A DNA stretch of 64,000 nucleotides, taken from positions 6,324,001 to 6,388,000 of the forward strand of contig NZ_CP034279.1 in the NCBI RefSeq assembly GCF_009739905.1, in the 5' to 3' direction. Each line of letters opens with the position of its first letter. Position 1 is the first letter of the stretch. This DNA comes from Streptomyces ficellus. Its GTDB lineage: Bacteria > Actinomycetota > Actinomycetes > Streptomycetales > Streptomycetaceae. The translations under genes and the position numbers were made by a program. Below are positions 15,484 through 22,896 of the stretch, in pieces. Under the pieces are notes generated by a model. The model did not search any database, was not told where the DNA came from, and saw only the letters and a program-made list of their open reading frames with translations.

Positions 15484-17076
15484 TCAGCTACCGGCTCCGG
15501 CGCTCACGCACTCGGTGACCGGACTGGCCTTCAGGCACTGGGGCAGCTCGTCCTCCCACTGGTTCAGCTGCGCGGTCGCCTGGTTCCGCTGCTCGGCGGA
15601 GGCGTTGGTGTCCTGTGCCGTCTTCAGCGTGTTGTTCACCTGGTTCGCGAAGTTCGTCGCGGCCGTCTGCTGGGCCTGCGGCGTACCGGGCTTCAGGGCG
15701 TTCACGAGGACGGTCGTGGTCGTCGTGACGACGTTCGACGCCGTCACCTTCACCGCCGTCGGCGCGTTCGACTGGAGCACGTTGACCAGGACGCTCGTCG
15801 TCGTCTTCACGGTGTTGGTGACCGCCACCTTGACCCCGGCCGGCGCGTTGGACTTCAGTACGTTGACCAGGACGTTGGTGGTCGTCTTCACGGTGTTGGT
15901 GACCGCCACCTTGACCCCGGCCGGCGCGTTGGACTTCAGCACGTTGACCAGGACGGTGGTGTTGGTCTTCACCGTGTTGGTGACCGCCACCTTCAGCGAC
16001 GTCGGCGCGTTGGACTTCAGGACGTTGACCAGGACGCTGGTGCTGGTCTTCACGGTGTTGGTGACCGCCACCTTCACCGCGGTGGGCGCGTTCGACCGCA
16101 GGACGTCGACCAGCACGGTCGTGGTGGTCTTCACGGTGGTGGTGACCGCGACCTTCACCCCGGTGGGCACTCCGGCCTTCAGGACCTCGACCAGCACGGT
16201 GGTGGTCGTCTGCACGGTGGTGGTGACCGCGACCTTGACCGCGTTCGGCGCGTTGGACTTCAGCGTGTCGACCATGACCTGCGTCGAGCTCTCGACGGTG
16301 CTGGTGACGGCCACCTTCACCTCGTTGGGCACGTTCGCCTTCAGGACGTCGACCAGGACGCTCGTCTGGGTCTCGACGGTGTTGGTGACCGCGACCTTGA
16401 CCGCGTTCGGCGCGTTCGACTTCAGCGTGTCGACCAGCACCTGGGTCGACTGCTCGACCGTGTTGGTCACCGAGACCTTGACCTCCTGCGGCACGTTCGC
16501 CGTCTGGAGGTTCGTCAGGGCGTCCGTCGACTGCTTCACCACGTTACCGAGGGCCACTCGCTGCGCCAGGGGCGTGTTGGGGTCCTCGACGATCGCGAGC
16601 GTCTCGTTCAGGTTCCCCGCCGCGTTCTTGACCTCTGCCGGGGCGTTCTCCTGGTTCGCCAGTTCATCGACGTTGTTCTGCAGTTGAGGCGTCAACTTCT
16701 GGAGTTGCTCCTCCTGCTGGGCCGGCGGCGGCTGCTGCTCCTGCTGCTCCTGCGGAGGGGGCGGCTGCTGCTCCTCCTGCGGCGGAGGCGGCTGCTCCTC
16801 CTGCGGAGGTGGCGGGGGCTGCTCCTCCTGGGGTGGAGGCGGCGGCTGCTCCTCCTGAGGCGGCGGAGGCGGTACCTCCTCCTCAGGCGGCGGCGGAGGC
16901 TGCGGTTCCTCCGGATCCGGTGGTGGCGGCGGAGGCTGGGCGGGTACGGAGGCGGCCGCGGGGGAGGCCTGGGGCATCGCTTCGGCGGCGACCGCGCCTG
17001 TCGACAGGGCGAGCGCCGCGGCCAGGCAGGAAGCCCCGCACAAACGGGCGATGTGTTTCCCGGAGGTTCTGGGCAT
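15484..17076 (-). CDS. Secreted protein with Pro-rich spacer and ten 27-residue repeats
   Basis: About 530 residues. Parts in order: Sec signal peptide (MPRTSGKHIARLCG then a hydrophobic Ala/Leu run, cleavage near AVAAEA); a Pro/Gln/Glu spacer of PPPPPQEEQ-type nonamers (about 45-125); a short helical region; then ten clear repeats of 27 residues (consensus pieces LKSNAPxxVKVAVTNTVK and TTTxVLVNV) plus degenerate copies at both ends; finally a Gln/Asn-rich helix with two cysteines (QCLKASPVTEC) that could pair. No LPxTG, transmembrane anchor or enzyme motif. I do not recognise the family. The spacer looks like a wall-crossing stalk, so display beyond the peptidoglycan is likely. ATG at 17076 is preferred (AGGAA box upstream); TTG 17103 is an alternative. 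Divergent from an ECF sigma factor. Confidence 0.85.
   Translation of the reverse strand: MPRTSGKHIARLCGASCLAAALALSTGAVAAEAMPQASPAAASVPAQPPPPPPDPEEPQPPPPPEEEVPPPPPQEEQPPPPPQEEQPPPPPQEEQPPPPQEEQQPPPPQEQQEQQPPPAQQEEQLQKLTPQLQNNVDELANQENAPAEVKNAAGNLNETLAIVEDPNTPLAQRVALGNVVKQSTDALTNLQTANVPQEVKVSVTNTVEQSTQVLVDTLKSNAPNAVKVAVTNTVETQTSVLVDVLKANVPNEVKVAVTSTVESSTQVMVDTLKSNAPNAVKVAVTTTVQTTTTVLVEVLKAGVPTGVKVAVTTTVKTTTTVLVDVLRSNAPTAVKVAVTNTVKTSTSVLVNVLKSNAPTSLKVAVTNTVKTNTTVLVNVLKSNAPAGVKVAVTNTVKTTTNVLVNVLKSNAPAGVKVAVTNTVKTTTSVLVNVLQSNAPTAVKVTASNVVTTTTTVLVNALKPGTPQAQQTAATNFANQVNNTLKTAQDTNASAEQRNQATAQLNQWEDELPQCLKASPVTECVSAGAGS
15680..16510 (-). repeat. 81-bp tandem repeat array inside the exoprotein gene
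   Basis: About ten consecutive 81-bp units (27 codons), the central ones (roughly 15780-16080) almost identical at DNA level and the outer ones diverged, as expected from unequal crossing-over in the middle of the array. Copy number could vary between strains. Confidence 0.85.
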
Positions 17077-17273
17077 GGCAGTTCCTGGTGGAAGATTCAC
17101 CAACTCGAATAGGGGCCCTGCGAAGCTCTGCTCTGAGGGCGGCCGGCCTGTGGGAACGGAGCTCCACGACTCAACGAAGCACAGGCGCTACAAGACCCAC
17201 TCTTCCCTCAGTTGGCGCATCTCGCAACGCGGCAGCGCCCGCTCCGTGGTACGGGGCAGCGGATGATGGAGTG

Positions 17274-18269
17274 GTGACAAAAGAAGGCAGCACACGAAGC
17301 GAGACGAAGCCCACCGTGCACTTCGGTGCGCACAGTGATGCGCACAGCAGTGCGCAATCCGGTGCGCAACCAGGTACGCGGTCGGGGGCGGGCGCGGACG
17401 ACGGCTCCGCCGCCTTCGAGGCCCATCGGTCCGTCCTGACCGGAGTGGCCTACCGGATGCTCGGCCGTGTCGCCGACGCGGAGGACGTCGTCCAGGAGGC
17501 GTGGCTGCGCTGGTCCGCCGCCGACCGCTCCGGCGTCCGCGAGCCCCGCTCCTACCTCGTACGCGTCACCACGCGGCTCGCCGTCGACCGGCTCCGGCAG
17601 TTGCAGGCGCGCCGCGAGGCGTACGTCGGGCCGTGGCTGCCCGAACCGCTGGTCACCGACTTCGGCCCGGCCGTCCCCGACACCGTCGAGCGCGCGGTGC
17701 TCGCCGACTCCGTGTCGCTCGCCGTCCTGGTGGTTCTCGAGTCCCTCTCGCCGCTGGAACGCGCGGTGTTCGTGCTCCGCGAGGCCTTCGGCTTCCCGTA
17801 CGCGGAGATAGCGGCCACCCTCGACCGGTCGGAGGCGGCCGTGCGGCAGCTCGCCGGCCGCGCCCGCCGCCATGTCGACGAGGGCAGGCCCCGGTTCGAC
17901 GTCGACCCCGCGGAACGCCGCGACCTCACCGAGCGGTTCCTCGCGGCGGCGGCCGGGGGCGACCTGGACGGGCTGCTCGCCCTGCTCGCCCCCGACGTGC
18001 GGCTCATCGGCGACAGCGGCGGCAAGGCCAAGGGGCCCCTGCGCGTGATGGAGACCGCCGACAAGGTCGGCCGCTTCCTGTGCGCCGTCGCCAGGGAACC
18101 GGCCGCCCGCGCCGAGGTCCGGTTCCTGGAGGTCAACGGAGGACCGGCGCTGCTCGTCCTCGTCGGCGGCCGGCCCGACTCGGTGTTCCAGGTGGACGTC
18201 CTGGACGGCCGGATCGCGCGCGTCTACCTGATCAGGAACCCCGACAAGGTCGCCCCGCTGGCACCGTGA
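17274..18269 (+). CDS. ECF sigma factor of SigJ type with C-terminal SnoaL-like domain
   Basis: About 331 residues. After a His/Ser/Gly-rich low-complexity N-terminus (GAHSDAHSSAQSGAQPG) come sigma region 2 (FEAHRSVLTGVAYRMLG, ADAEDVVQEAWLRW), region 4 (LSPLERAVFVLREAFGFPY and EIAATLDRSEAAVRQLAGRA) and an about 110-residue SnoaL/NTF2-like domain (LTERFLAAAAGGDLDGLLALL to the C-terminus). SigJ/ECF41-type factors use this fused domain for control instead of a separate anti-sigma factor. Start is uncertain: GTG 17274 or 17271 both lie very close to the only GGAG. Divergent from the repeat exoprotein, which is therefore a candidate target; no matching promoter was proven. Confidence 0.88.
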   Translation: MTKEGSTRSETKPTVHFGAHSDAHSSAQSGAQPGTRSGAGADDGSAAFEAHRSVLTGVAYRMLGRVADAEDVVQEAWLRWSAADRSGVREPRSYLVRVTTRLAVDRLRQLQARREAYVGPWLPEPLVTDFGPAVPDTVERAVLADSVSLAVLVVLESLSPLERAVFVLREAFGFPYAEIAATLDRSEAAVRQLAGRARRHVDEGRPRFDVDPAERRDLTERFLAAAAGGDLDGLLALLAPDVRLIGDSGGKAKGPLRVMETADKVGRFLCAVAREPAARAEVRFLEVNGGPALLVLVGGRPDSVFQVDVLDGRIARVYLIRNPDKVAPLAP

Positions 18270-18349
18270 CCACCGCCACGCCCATGGGCGCGAACAGCGT
18301 GTGAACGCTCTGCGACAGGACTCGACCCCGCTGCGTTACCGGCCGACGA

Positions 18350-18363
18350 TTGGTCTTGACCAA
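18350..18363. promoter_or_regulatory. DasR-like (dre-type) palindrome
   Basis: TTGGTCTTGACCAA is a near-perfect palindrome matching 11 of the 12 core bases of the DasR responsive element TGGTCTAGACCA. It overlaps the -35 of the promoter described next, a good position for repression by the GntR protein encoded just downstream. Confidence 0.65.
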
Positions 18364-18384
18364 GGGTGAGCGCCGTCCTATGGT
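18356..18384 (+). promoter_or_regulatory. Promoter of the GntR gene
   Basis: -35 TTGACC (18356-18361), 17-base spacer, -10 TATGGT (18379-18384), a good match to the major vegetative consensus. The leader of about 70 bases contains a small CGCCGG/CCGGCG hairpin (18430-18445) ending five bases before the GGAGG ribosome site. Confidence 0.65.
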
Positions 18385-18461
18385 CACAGGGTTAGTGCAG
18401 GAACCTTTAATAAACAAGGCACGGAAAGCCGCCGGGGAGCCGGCGATTGCGGAGGATCAGG

Positions 18462-19208
18462 GTGGGGACCACGCAGCTGGAATCAGTGCCCGAGCCCAAG
18501 TACTGGCACCTGAAGACCGTGATCGGCGAAGCGCTGGACACGGAATTCTCGGTGGGCGAGATCCTGCCCAACGAGCGTGACCTGGCCGCCCGGTTCGGCG
18601 TGGCCCGCGCCACGCTCCGCCAGGCCCTGGAACAGCTGGAGCTGGAGGGCCGGCTCCAGCGCCGCCGCGGCGTCGGCACCACCGTCGCACCGCCCCGCAT
18701 GGGCGTGGACGTGTCCACCGCGCAGGCCCAGTGGCCCGGCACCGGCGAGGAGGTCTGGCAGCCCGTGGACTGTGTCCTCGCCGCCCCGCCCGCCGCCGTG
18801 GCCCGCCTCCTCGACCTCGGCGAGGGCGCCGGCGAACCGGTGCACACCGTGCGGCGCCTGCGGATGACGCACGGTCAGGCCCTGGCGGCCGAGCAGCTGT
18901 ACGTCCCCGCCGGCTCCGTACCGGACCTCACCGCCATCGACGCTCCGTCCGGCGCGGCCCGCGCCCGCGGCGTCCTGCGCGAGCTCCAGCGGCTCACCCT
19001 GGAGGGCCAGGACCGCGCGGTGGAGCTCGGCTCCGCCCGCGCGGACGACGCCAGGGAACTGGACCGGCTGCCCGGCGCCCCCGTCCTCGTCGTCACCACC
19101 CGGTACCTGGCGCGGGGCCGTACCGCCGCCGTCTCCGTCGCCACCTACCGCGCCGACACCTGCCGGCTCACCTTCGGCGACGCCGGGGACTTCGGCATCG
19201 CCTCCTGA
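18462..19208 (+). CDS. GntR-family regulator with UTRA domain
   Basis: 248 residues. N-terminal winged helix (about 8-75): PKYWHLKTVIGEALDTEF, then ERDLAARFGVARATLRQALE and the wing EGRLQRRRGVGTTVA. C-terminal UTRA-type effector domain (about 100-245) of the HutC/DasR group, which usually binds sugar phosphates or related small molecules. The GTG at 18462 is six bases after a GGAGG box; a TTG at 18447 is also in frame. A DasR-like palindrome lies over its own -35, so autoregulation is likely. It is a paralogue of DasR rather than DasR itself as far as I can judge. Convergent with a ROK regulator. Confidence 0.88.
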   Translation: MGTTQLESVPEPKYWHLKTVIGEALDTEFSVGEILPNERDLAARFGVARATLRQALEQLELEGRLQRRRGVGTTVAPPRMGVDVSTAQAQWPGTGEEVWQPVDCVLAAPPAAVARLLDLGEGAGEPVHTVRRLRMTHGQALAAEQLYVPAGSVPDLTAIDAPSGAARARGVLRELQRLTLEGQDRAVELGSARADDARELDRLPGAPVLVVTTRYLARGRTAAVSVATYRADTCRLTFGDAGDFGIAS

Positions 19209-19224
19209 CCCGTACGACCGTGCG

Positions 19225-19249
19225 CGGCCCGTCGCTCAGCGGCGGGCCG
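19225..19249. terminator. Bidirectional hairpin terminator
   Basis: 11-bp stem (CGGCCCGTCGC / GCGGCGGGCCG, one T-G pair) whose 3-base loop TCA is the stop codon of the minus-strand ROK gene; it separates two convergent regulator genes. Confidence 0.65.
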
Positions 19250-20393
19250 TCACCGTTCCCTCCACCGCGAACAGCTGCTCCTCGACGTGGTCGAGCGCCA
19301 GCCGCAGCGCACCGGTCGCCACCACCGCCTCGCCCAGCAGCGACAGCACCACGCGGGGCGGCCGCAGGCAGAAGCGCGCCAGCTCCTTCCGCAGCGGCTC
19401 GAGTACGCCGTCCAGGCCGGCCGCCCAGCCGCCGATCACCACCACCTCCGGATCGAGCGCCAGCACCAGCGCCGCCACGTCGTGCACCAGCCGCTGGATG
19501 AACCGCTCCACCGCCTCCCGGGCCCGCGCGTCACCCTCGCGCGCCAGCGCGAAGACCTCCGCCACCGCCTGCTCGTCCAGCGGGTGCAGCGGCTCGTCCG
19601 TGGTCGACAGCAGCGTCTCCGGCGTGGCCCCCTGACCCAGCAGGTGCAGCGCCCCGATCTCCCCGGCCGCCCCGCCGAACCCGCGGTGCAGCCGCCCGCC
19701 GATCAGCGAACCGGCCCCGGGGCTCAGGCCCGCGAGCACGAACACGATGTCGTCCGAGTCGGTGGCCGCGCCCTTCCACTGCTCGGCCACGGCCGCGGCG
19801 TTCGCGTCGTTCTCGACCAGCACCGGACACCGGAACGACCGCCGCAGCCGCCCGCCGAGCGCCAGCCCCGTCCAGCCGGGCAGCGCCGTACCGAGCCGGA
19901 CCGTCCCGTCCGCCTCCACGATCCCGGGCGTCCCGACCCCCACGGCCCGCAGGCTGCCGCGCGCCACACCGGTGCGGCGCAGCACGTCGGCCACCACCGT
20001 CCGCACCCGCTCCAGCCGTTCGTCCGCCGACGCGGTCTCCGGCACTTCCCGGGACCCGGCGCCGATGATCCGCCCGTCCAGCCCCGACATCAGCGCGGCC
20101 ACCCGGTGCGGTCCGATCTCGATGCCCAGCAGGTGCCCCGCCTCCGCCCGGAACCGGAACCTGCGCGCGGGGCGGCCCTGACGCCTGGCCTCGCCCTCCT
20201 CGGGCGCCACCTCGACCACCAGACCGTTGCCGATGAGCCCCTCGACCACCCCCTCGACGGTCGGCCGCGACAGCCCCGTGATCCGGGTGAGGTCGGTGAG
20301 CGTACGCGCGTCACCGCCGCGCAGCGCATGGAGTACCACCGCGGAATTGATCCGCCGCAACAGCGACGGGTCCCCGCCGGTCAGCCGGCTCAC
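19236..20393 (-). CDS. ROK-family transcriptional regulator
   Basis: 385 residues. N-terminal winged helix (about 8-75: LRRINSAVVLHALRG, ITGLSRPTVEGVVEGLIGNGLV), then a ROK/hexokinase-like domain (about 85-375) with LLGIEIGPHRVAAL, VGVGTPGIVE, VLVENDANAAAVAEQ and VLAGLSPGAGSLIGGRLHRG. The usual ROK zinc motif CxCGxxGCxE is absent: the equivalent stretch GEIGALHLLGQGATPETLL has no cysteine, so metal-dependent sugar binding of the NagC/Mlc type is unlikely. Probably controls a sugar pathway, target unknown. The ATG at 20393 gives the standard family start. Convergent with the DasR-like GntR gene. Confidence 0.88.
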   Translation of the reverse strand: MSRLTGGDPSLLRRINSAVVLHALRGGDARTLTDLTRITGLSRPTVEGVVEGLIGNGLVVEVAPEEGEARRQGRPARRFRFRAEAGHLLGIEIGPHRVAALMSGLDGRIIGAGSREVPETASADERLERVRTVVADVLRRTGVARGSLRAVGVGTPGIVEADGTVRLGTALPGWTGLALGGRLRRSFRCPVLVENDANAAAVAEQWKGAATDSDDIVFVLAGLSPGAGSLIGGRLHRGFGGAAGEIGALHLLGQGATPETLLSTTDEPLHPLDEQAVAEVFALAREGDARAREAVERFIQRLVHDVAALVLALDPEVVVIGGWAAGLDGVLEPLRKELARFCLRPPRVVLSLLGEAVVATGALRLALDHVEEQLFAVEGTVTARR

Positions 20394-20535
20394 CGTGTGT
20401 CCTCCCAGCTAGAACGCGTGTCTGCCGGATCGTACTCAATCACCCCGCCGCGCGGTCGGGCGCCTCGCCCCGGGGCCCGCCGGGACGGGGTCTGACGCTG
20501 CGCCAGTTGTCAGTGGCGGGGGCTTTACTGGAGCC

Positions 20536-20973
20536 ATGACCACCGCACGGCACCTGGCGACCATCGATCGGCTGCGGACCCTGCCGTTCCCGGCCCGGTC
20601 CGGTGACCCGGAAGCGGGTCGCGGCGGCGCTGATTACCACCTGGCCGAACTGGCCACCAGCGAGGACTTCTGGGAGGACGACGGCACCCGCCGGGAGGCC
20701 GTCGAGGAGCAGTACGAGGCGGAGCGCGACGCCCTCGCGGCGCTGCTGACGACCCGCTGGGGCGAACCCCAGGTCTTCAGCCTGTGGTCGCTCTTCGAGC
20801 GCTGCGCGAACGGGGAGGAGGTCCCCGAACCCTGGCGCACCCTCAGCCAGTCCGTCCCCGACGTCCACCTCTGGCGGGTCGACGAGCACTGGATAGCGCT
20901 GGGCGTCTCGCAGTGGGACGGGGAGCTCCCGTTCCAGCTCCTCGCGGCCGTCACGCCGACCGACCCGCCGTGA
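20536..20973 (+). CDS. Hypothetical protein, 145 residues
   Basis: I do not recognise a domain. The protein is acidic, has no signal peptide or membrane segment, and is rich in Trp and Glu (DFWEDDGTRREAVEEQYEAE, LWSLFERCANGEEVPEPW, LWRVDEHWIALGVSQWDGE). It looks like a compact cytoplasmic protein with a beta-rich C-terminus. Codon usage has the strong GC3 bias of its neighbours, supporting that it is translated. ATG at 20536 follows a GGAG box at 20529-20532. Confidence 0.7.
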   Translation: MTTARHLATIDRLRTLPFPARSGDPEAGRGGADYHLAELATSEDFWEDDGTRREAVEEQYEAERDALAALLTTRWGEPQVFSLWSLFERCANGEEVPEPWRTLSQSVPDVHLWRVDEHWIALGVSQWDGELPFQLLAAVTPTDPP

Positions 20974-20982
20974 CGCGCGGCG

Positions 20983-21348
20983 TCAGCGTGCCGGGGGCAC
21001 GAACTCGGGCTGGTCGAGCAGGCGCAGCCAGCTTCCGTCGGGCTGACGCCGGACCACCTGGGCCCGCGCGCCGGACCCGTCCTTCGGCGGGGTCGAGGTG
21101 AGGGCGATGTCACCACTGACCAGCGTCGGCAGCGGCTGCTCGGGCTCGAAGCGGGGCTTGCCCGCCAGCACCTTCGCCCACAGCGCGCGGATCGCCTCCC
21201 GACCGGTCGTCAGCTCGCCGGGCGGGTAGGCGATGACGGCCTCCTCCTCGTACAGCGCGGCGACCCCGGCCGCGTCACCGGCGTTGGACCGCTCCACGAA
21301 CAGGCGGGTGATGTCCTCGGGTCGCATGGCCTTCTCATACTCCGGCAC
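20983..21348 (-). CDS. NTF2/SnoaL-like small protein
   Basis: 121 residues with one NTF2-like cone fold: ITRLFVERSNAGDAAGVAALY, YEEEAVIAYPPGELTTGREAI, and C-terminal strands ALTSTPPKDGSGARAQVVRRQ and WLRLLDQPEFVP. Such proteins are ketosteroid-isomerase-like enzymes or ligand binders; no catalytic residue set can be assigned. The GTG at 21348 is preceded by a strong AGGAGGA at proper distance, which decides the start over the inner ATG (MRPED). It is divergent from a LysR regulator with a palindrome between them and is its probable target. Confidence 0.82.
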   Translation of the reverse strand: MPEYEKAMRPEDITRLFVERSNAGDAAGVAALYEEEAVIAYPPGELTTGREAIRALWAKVLAGKPRFEPEQPLPTLVSGDIALTSTPPKDGSGARAQVVRRQPDGSWLRLLDQPEFVPPAR

Positions 21349-21401
21349 GGATTCCTCCTGCTTCTCGGCTTTCGGTGCGTCCCAGCCTGTTCGCCCATCC
21401 G

Positions 21402-21429
21402 CCAGAAGTCCAACAGATGGATCTTCTGG
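21402..21429. promoter_or_regulatory. Probable LysR operator
   Basis: Perfect 7-bp inverted repeat CCAGAAG (21402-21408) / CTTCTGG (21423-21429) with an inner TCCA-N5-TGGA, placed in the 99-base gap between a LysR gene and the divergent NTF2-like gene. Confidence 0.5.
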
Positions 21430-21447
21430 AAAGTAGAATCCACAGTC

Positions 21448-22338
21448 ATGGAACTGAGGCAGCTCGAGTACTTCGTCGCCGTCGCCGACGAGCGGAACTT
21501 CACCCGCGCCGCCGAGCGGGTCCACATCAGCCAGTCCGGGGTCAGCGCCCAGATCCGCCGGCTCGAACGGGAAGTCGGCGCCGAGCTGTTCGACCGGTCG
21601 GCCCGCACCGTCACCCTCACCGCCGCGGGGGAGGCCGCGCTCCCGCACGCCCGTGCCGCACTCGCCGCGGCCGGGGCGGTGGGCCAGGCCGTGAGCGAGG
21701 TGACCGGCCTGATCCGGGGCCGGCTCACCGTCGGCATGGTCATCGGCTGCACCATCACCCCGCTGTTCGACGCCCTCGCCGCCTTCCACGGGGCCCATCC
21801 CGGCGTGGAGATCGCGCTGCTGGAGGACAGCTCCGACCGGCTCGTCGACGGGGTGCGCACCGGCCGCGTCGACGTGGCGCTGATCGGGGCGGCCGCCGCC
21901 GCCCCCGAAGGGCTGGAATCGCTGACCATCATCAGCGAACGGCTCGTCGCGGCGGTCCCCGCCGGTCACCCGCTGGCGGCATCCGGGACGGTGTCGCTGA
22001 GCGACCTCATGGCGCACCCCATCGTGTGCATGCCACCCGGCACCGGCCTGCGAAAGGTGTTCGACCAGGCCTGCGCCGCCCAGGGCCTCCACCCCGCGAT
22101 CGCGCTCCAGGCCGGCGCCGCCGACACCCTCGTCGACCTCGTCGTCCGGGGACTCGGCGTCGCCGTCCTCAGCGAGTCGATGGCCGCGGGCCACGGCGAC
22201 CGGCTCACCGCCCTCGACCTCAAGGACGCCGACATCCCCGCCCTGCTCGCCCTGGTCTGGCAGAGCCCGCACAACCCCGCGGTGCGCGAACTGCTCGTGC
22301 ACAGCCGCCGCGCGTTCCGGGCCCCCGACACTCCCTAG
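21448..22338 (+). CDS. LysR-family transcriptional regulator
   Basis: 296 residues with the standard layout: winged helix at the N-terminus (LRQLEYFVAVADERNFTRAA, VHISQSGVSAQIRRLEREVG) and a periplasmic-binding-like effector domain (about 90-290; RLTVGMVIGCTITPLFDALA, LLEDSSDRLVDGVRTGRVDV, GLGVAVLSESMA). Effector unknown. Divergent from the NTF2-like gene. Its TAG stop overlaps the TAG of the convergent mug gene within the palindromic CTAG (22335-22338), so the two genes end on the same four bases. Confidence 0.92.
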   Translation: MELRQLEYFVAVADERNFTRAAERVHISQSGVSAQIRRLEREVGAELFDRSARTVTLTAAGEAALPHARAALAAAGAVGQAVSEVTGLIRGRLTVGMVIGCTITPLFDALAAFHGAHPGVEIALLEDSSDRLVDGVRTGRVDVALIGAAAAAPEGLESLTIISERLVAAVPAGHPLAASGTVSLSDLMAHPIVCMPPGTGLRKVFDQACAAQGLHPAIALQAGAADTLVDLVVRGLGVAVLSESMAAGHGDRLTALDLKDADIPALLALVWQSPHNPAVRELLVHSRRAFRAPDTP

Positions 22339-22877
22339 GACTCCTCCCGCGCGGCGGCGCGCAGCCTGGCGAACTCCTCCGCCATCGTCTGGAGCGTCCA
22401 GTGGGCGTTGAGCCCGCTGGGGTTGGGCAGCGCCCAGACGCGGGTGTCGCCGATCGTCCGGTCCTGCGGGCCGATCCGGGCCTTGGGGTCGCGGAACGCG
22501 GTGCGGTACGCGGTGACGCCCGCGACGGCGAGCCAGCGCGGGCGCAGCCGCTCCACCTTCAGGGCCAGCAGCCGGCCGCCCTCGCGGAACTCCTCGTCGG
22601 TCAGCTCGTCCGCCCGCGCGCTCGCCCGCTCCACCACGTTGGTGATGCCGAGCCCGTACGCCAGCAGCTCCTCCTGCTCGGCGGGCCGCAACTGGCGCGG
22701 GGTGAAACCGGAGCGGTGCAGCACGGGCCAGAACCGGTTGCCGGGGCGGGCGAAGTGATGGCCCGTCGCGGCCGACATCAGGCCCGGGTTGATACCGCAG
22801 AACAGCACGGACAGGCCGCTCGCGATCACATCGGGGACGACGCGGTCGCGGGCGGCCTGGAGTTCCTCAGGAGTCAT
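22335..22877 (-). CDS. mug: Mismatch-specific uracil/thymine-DNA glycosylase
   Basis: 180 residues of the MUG/TDG branch of uracil-DNA glycosylases. Motif 1 LFCGINPGLMSAATGHHFA contains the GINPG catalytic loop with Asn; motif 2 ALPNPSGLNAHW is the DNA-intercalating loop. These enzymes remove U or T opposite G, useful in a GC-rich genome exposed to cytosine deamination. The ATG at 22877 lies 19 bases after the purB stop on the same strand, so mug is probably the second gene of a purB-mug transcript. Confidence 0.92.
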   Translation of the reverse strand: MTPEELQAARDRVVPDVIASGLSVLFCGINPGLMSAATGHHFARPGNRFWPVLHRSGFTPRQLRPAEQEELLAYGLGITNVVERASARADELTDEEFREGGRLLALKVERLRPRWLAVAGVTAYRTAFRDPKARIGPQDRTIGDTRVWALPNPSGLNAHWTLQTMAEEFARLRAAAREES

Positions 22878-22896
22878 ACGGTCCGTGTGCCCCGCG

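Noticed and set aside
15680..16510. CRISPR array
   Set aside because: The 81-bp repeats are contiguous, in frame and protein-coding, with no spacers.
16809..17270. N-terminal extension of the ECF sigma factor antisense to the exoprotein
   Set aside because: It is the Pro-rich repeat DNA read on the other strand; sigma region 2 starts well after 17400.
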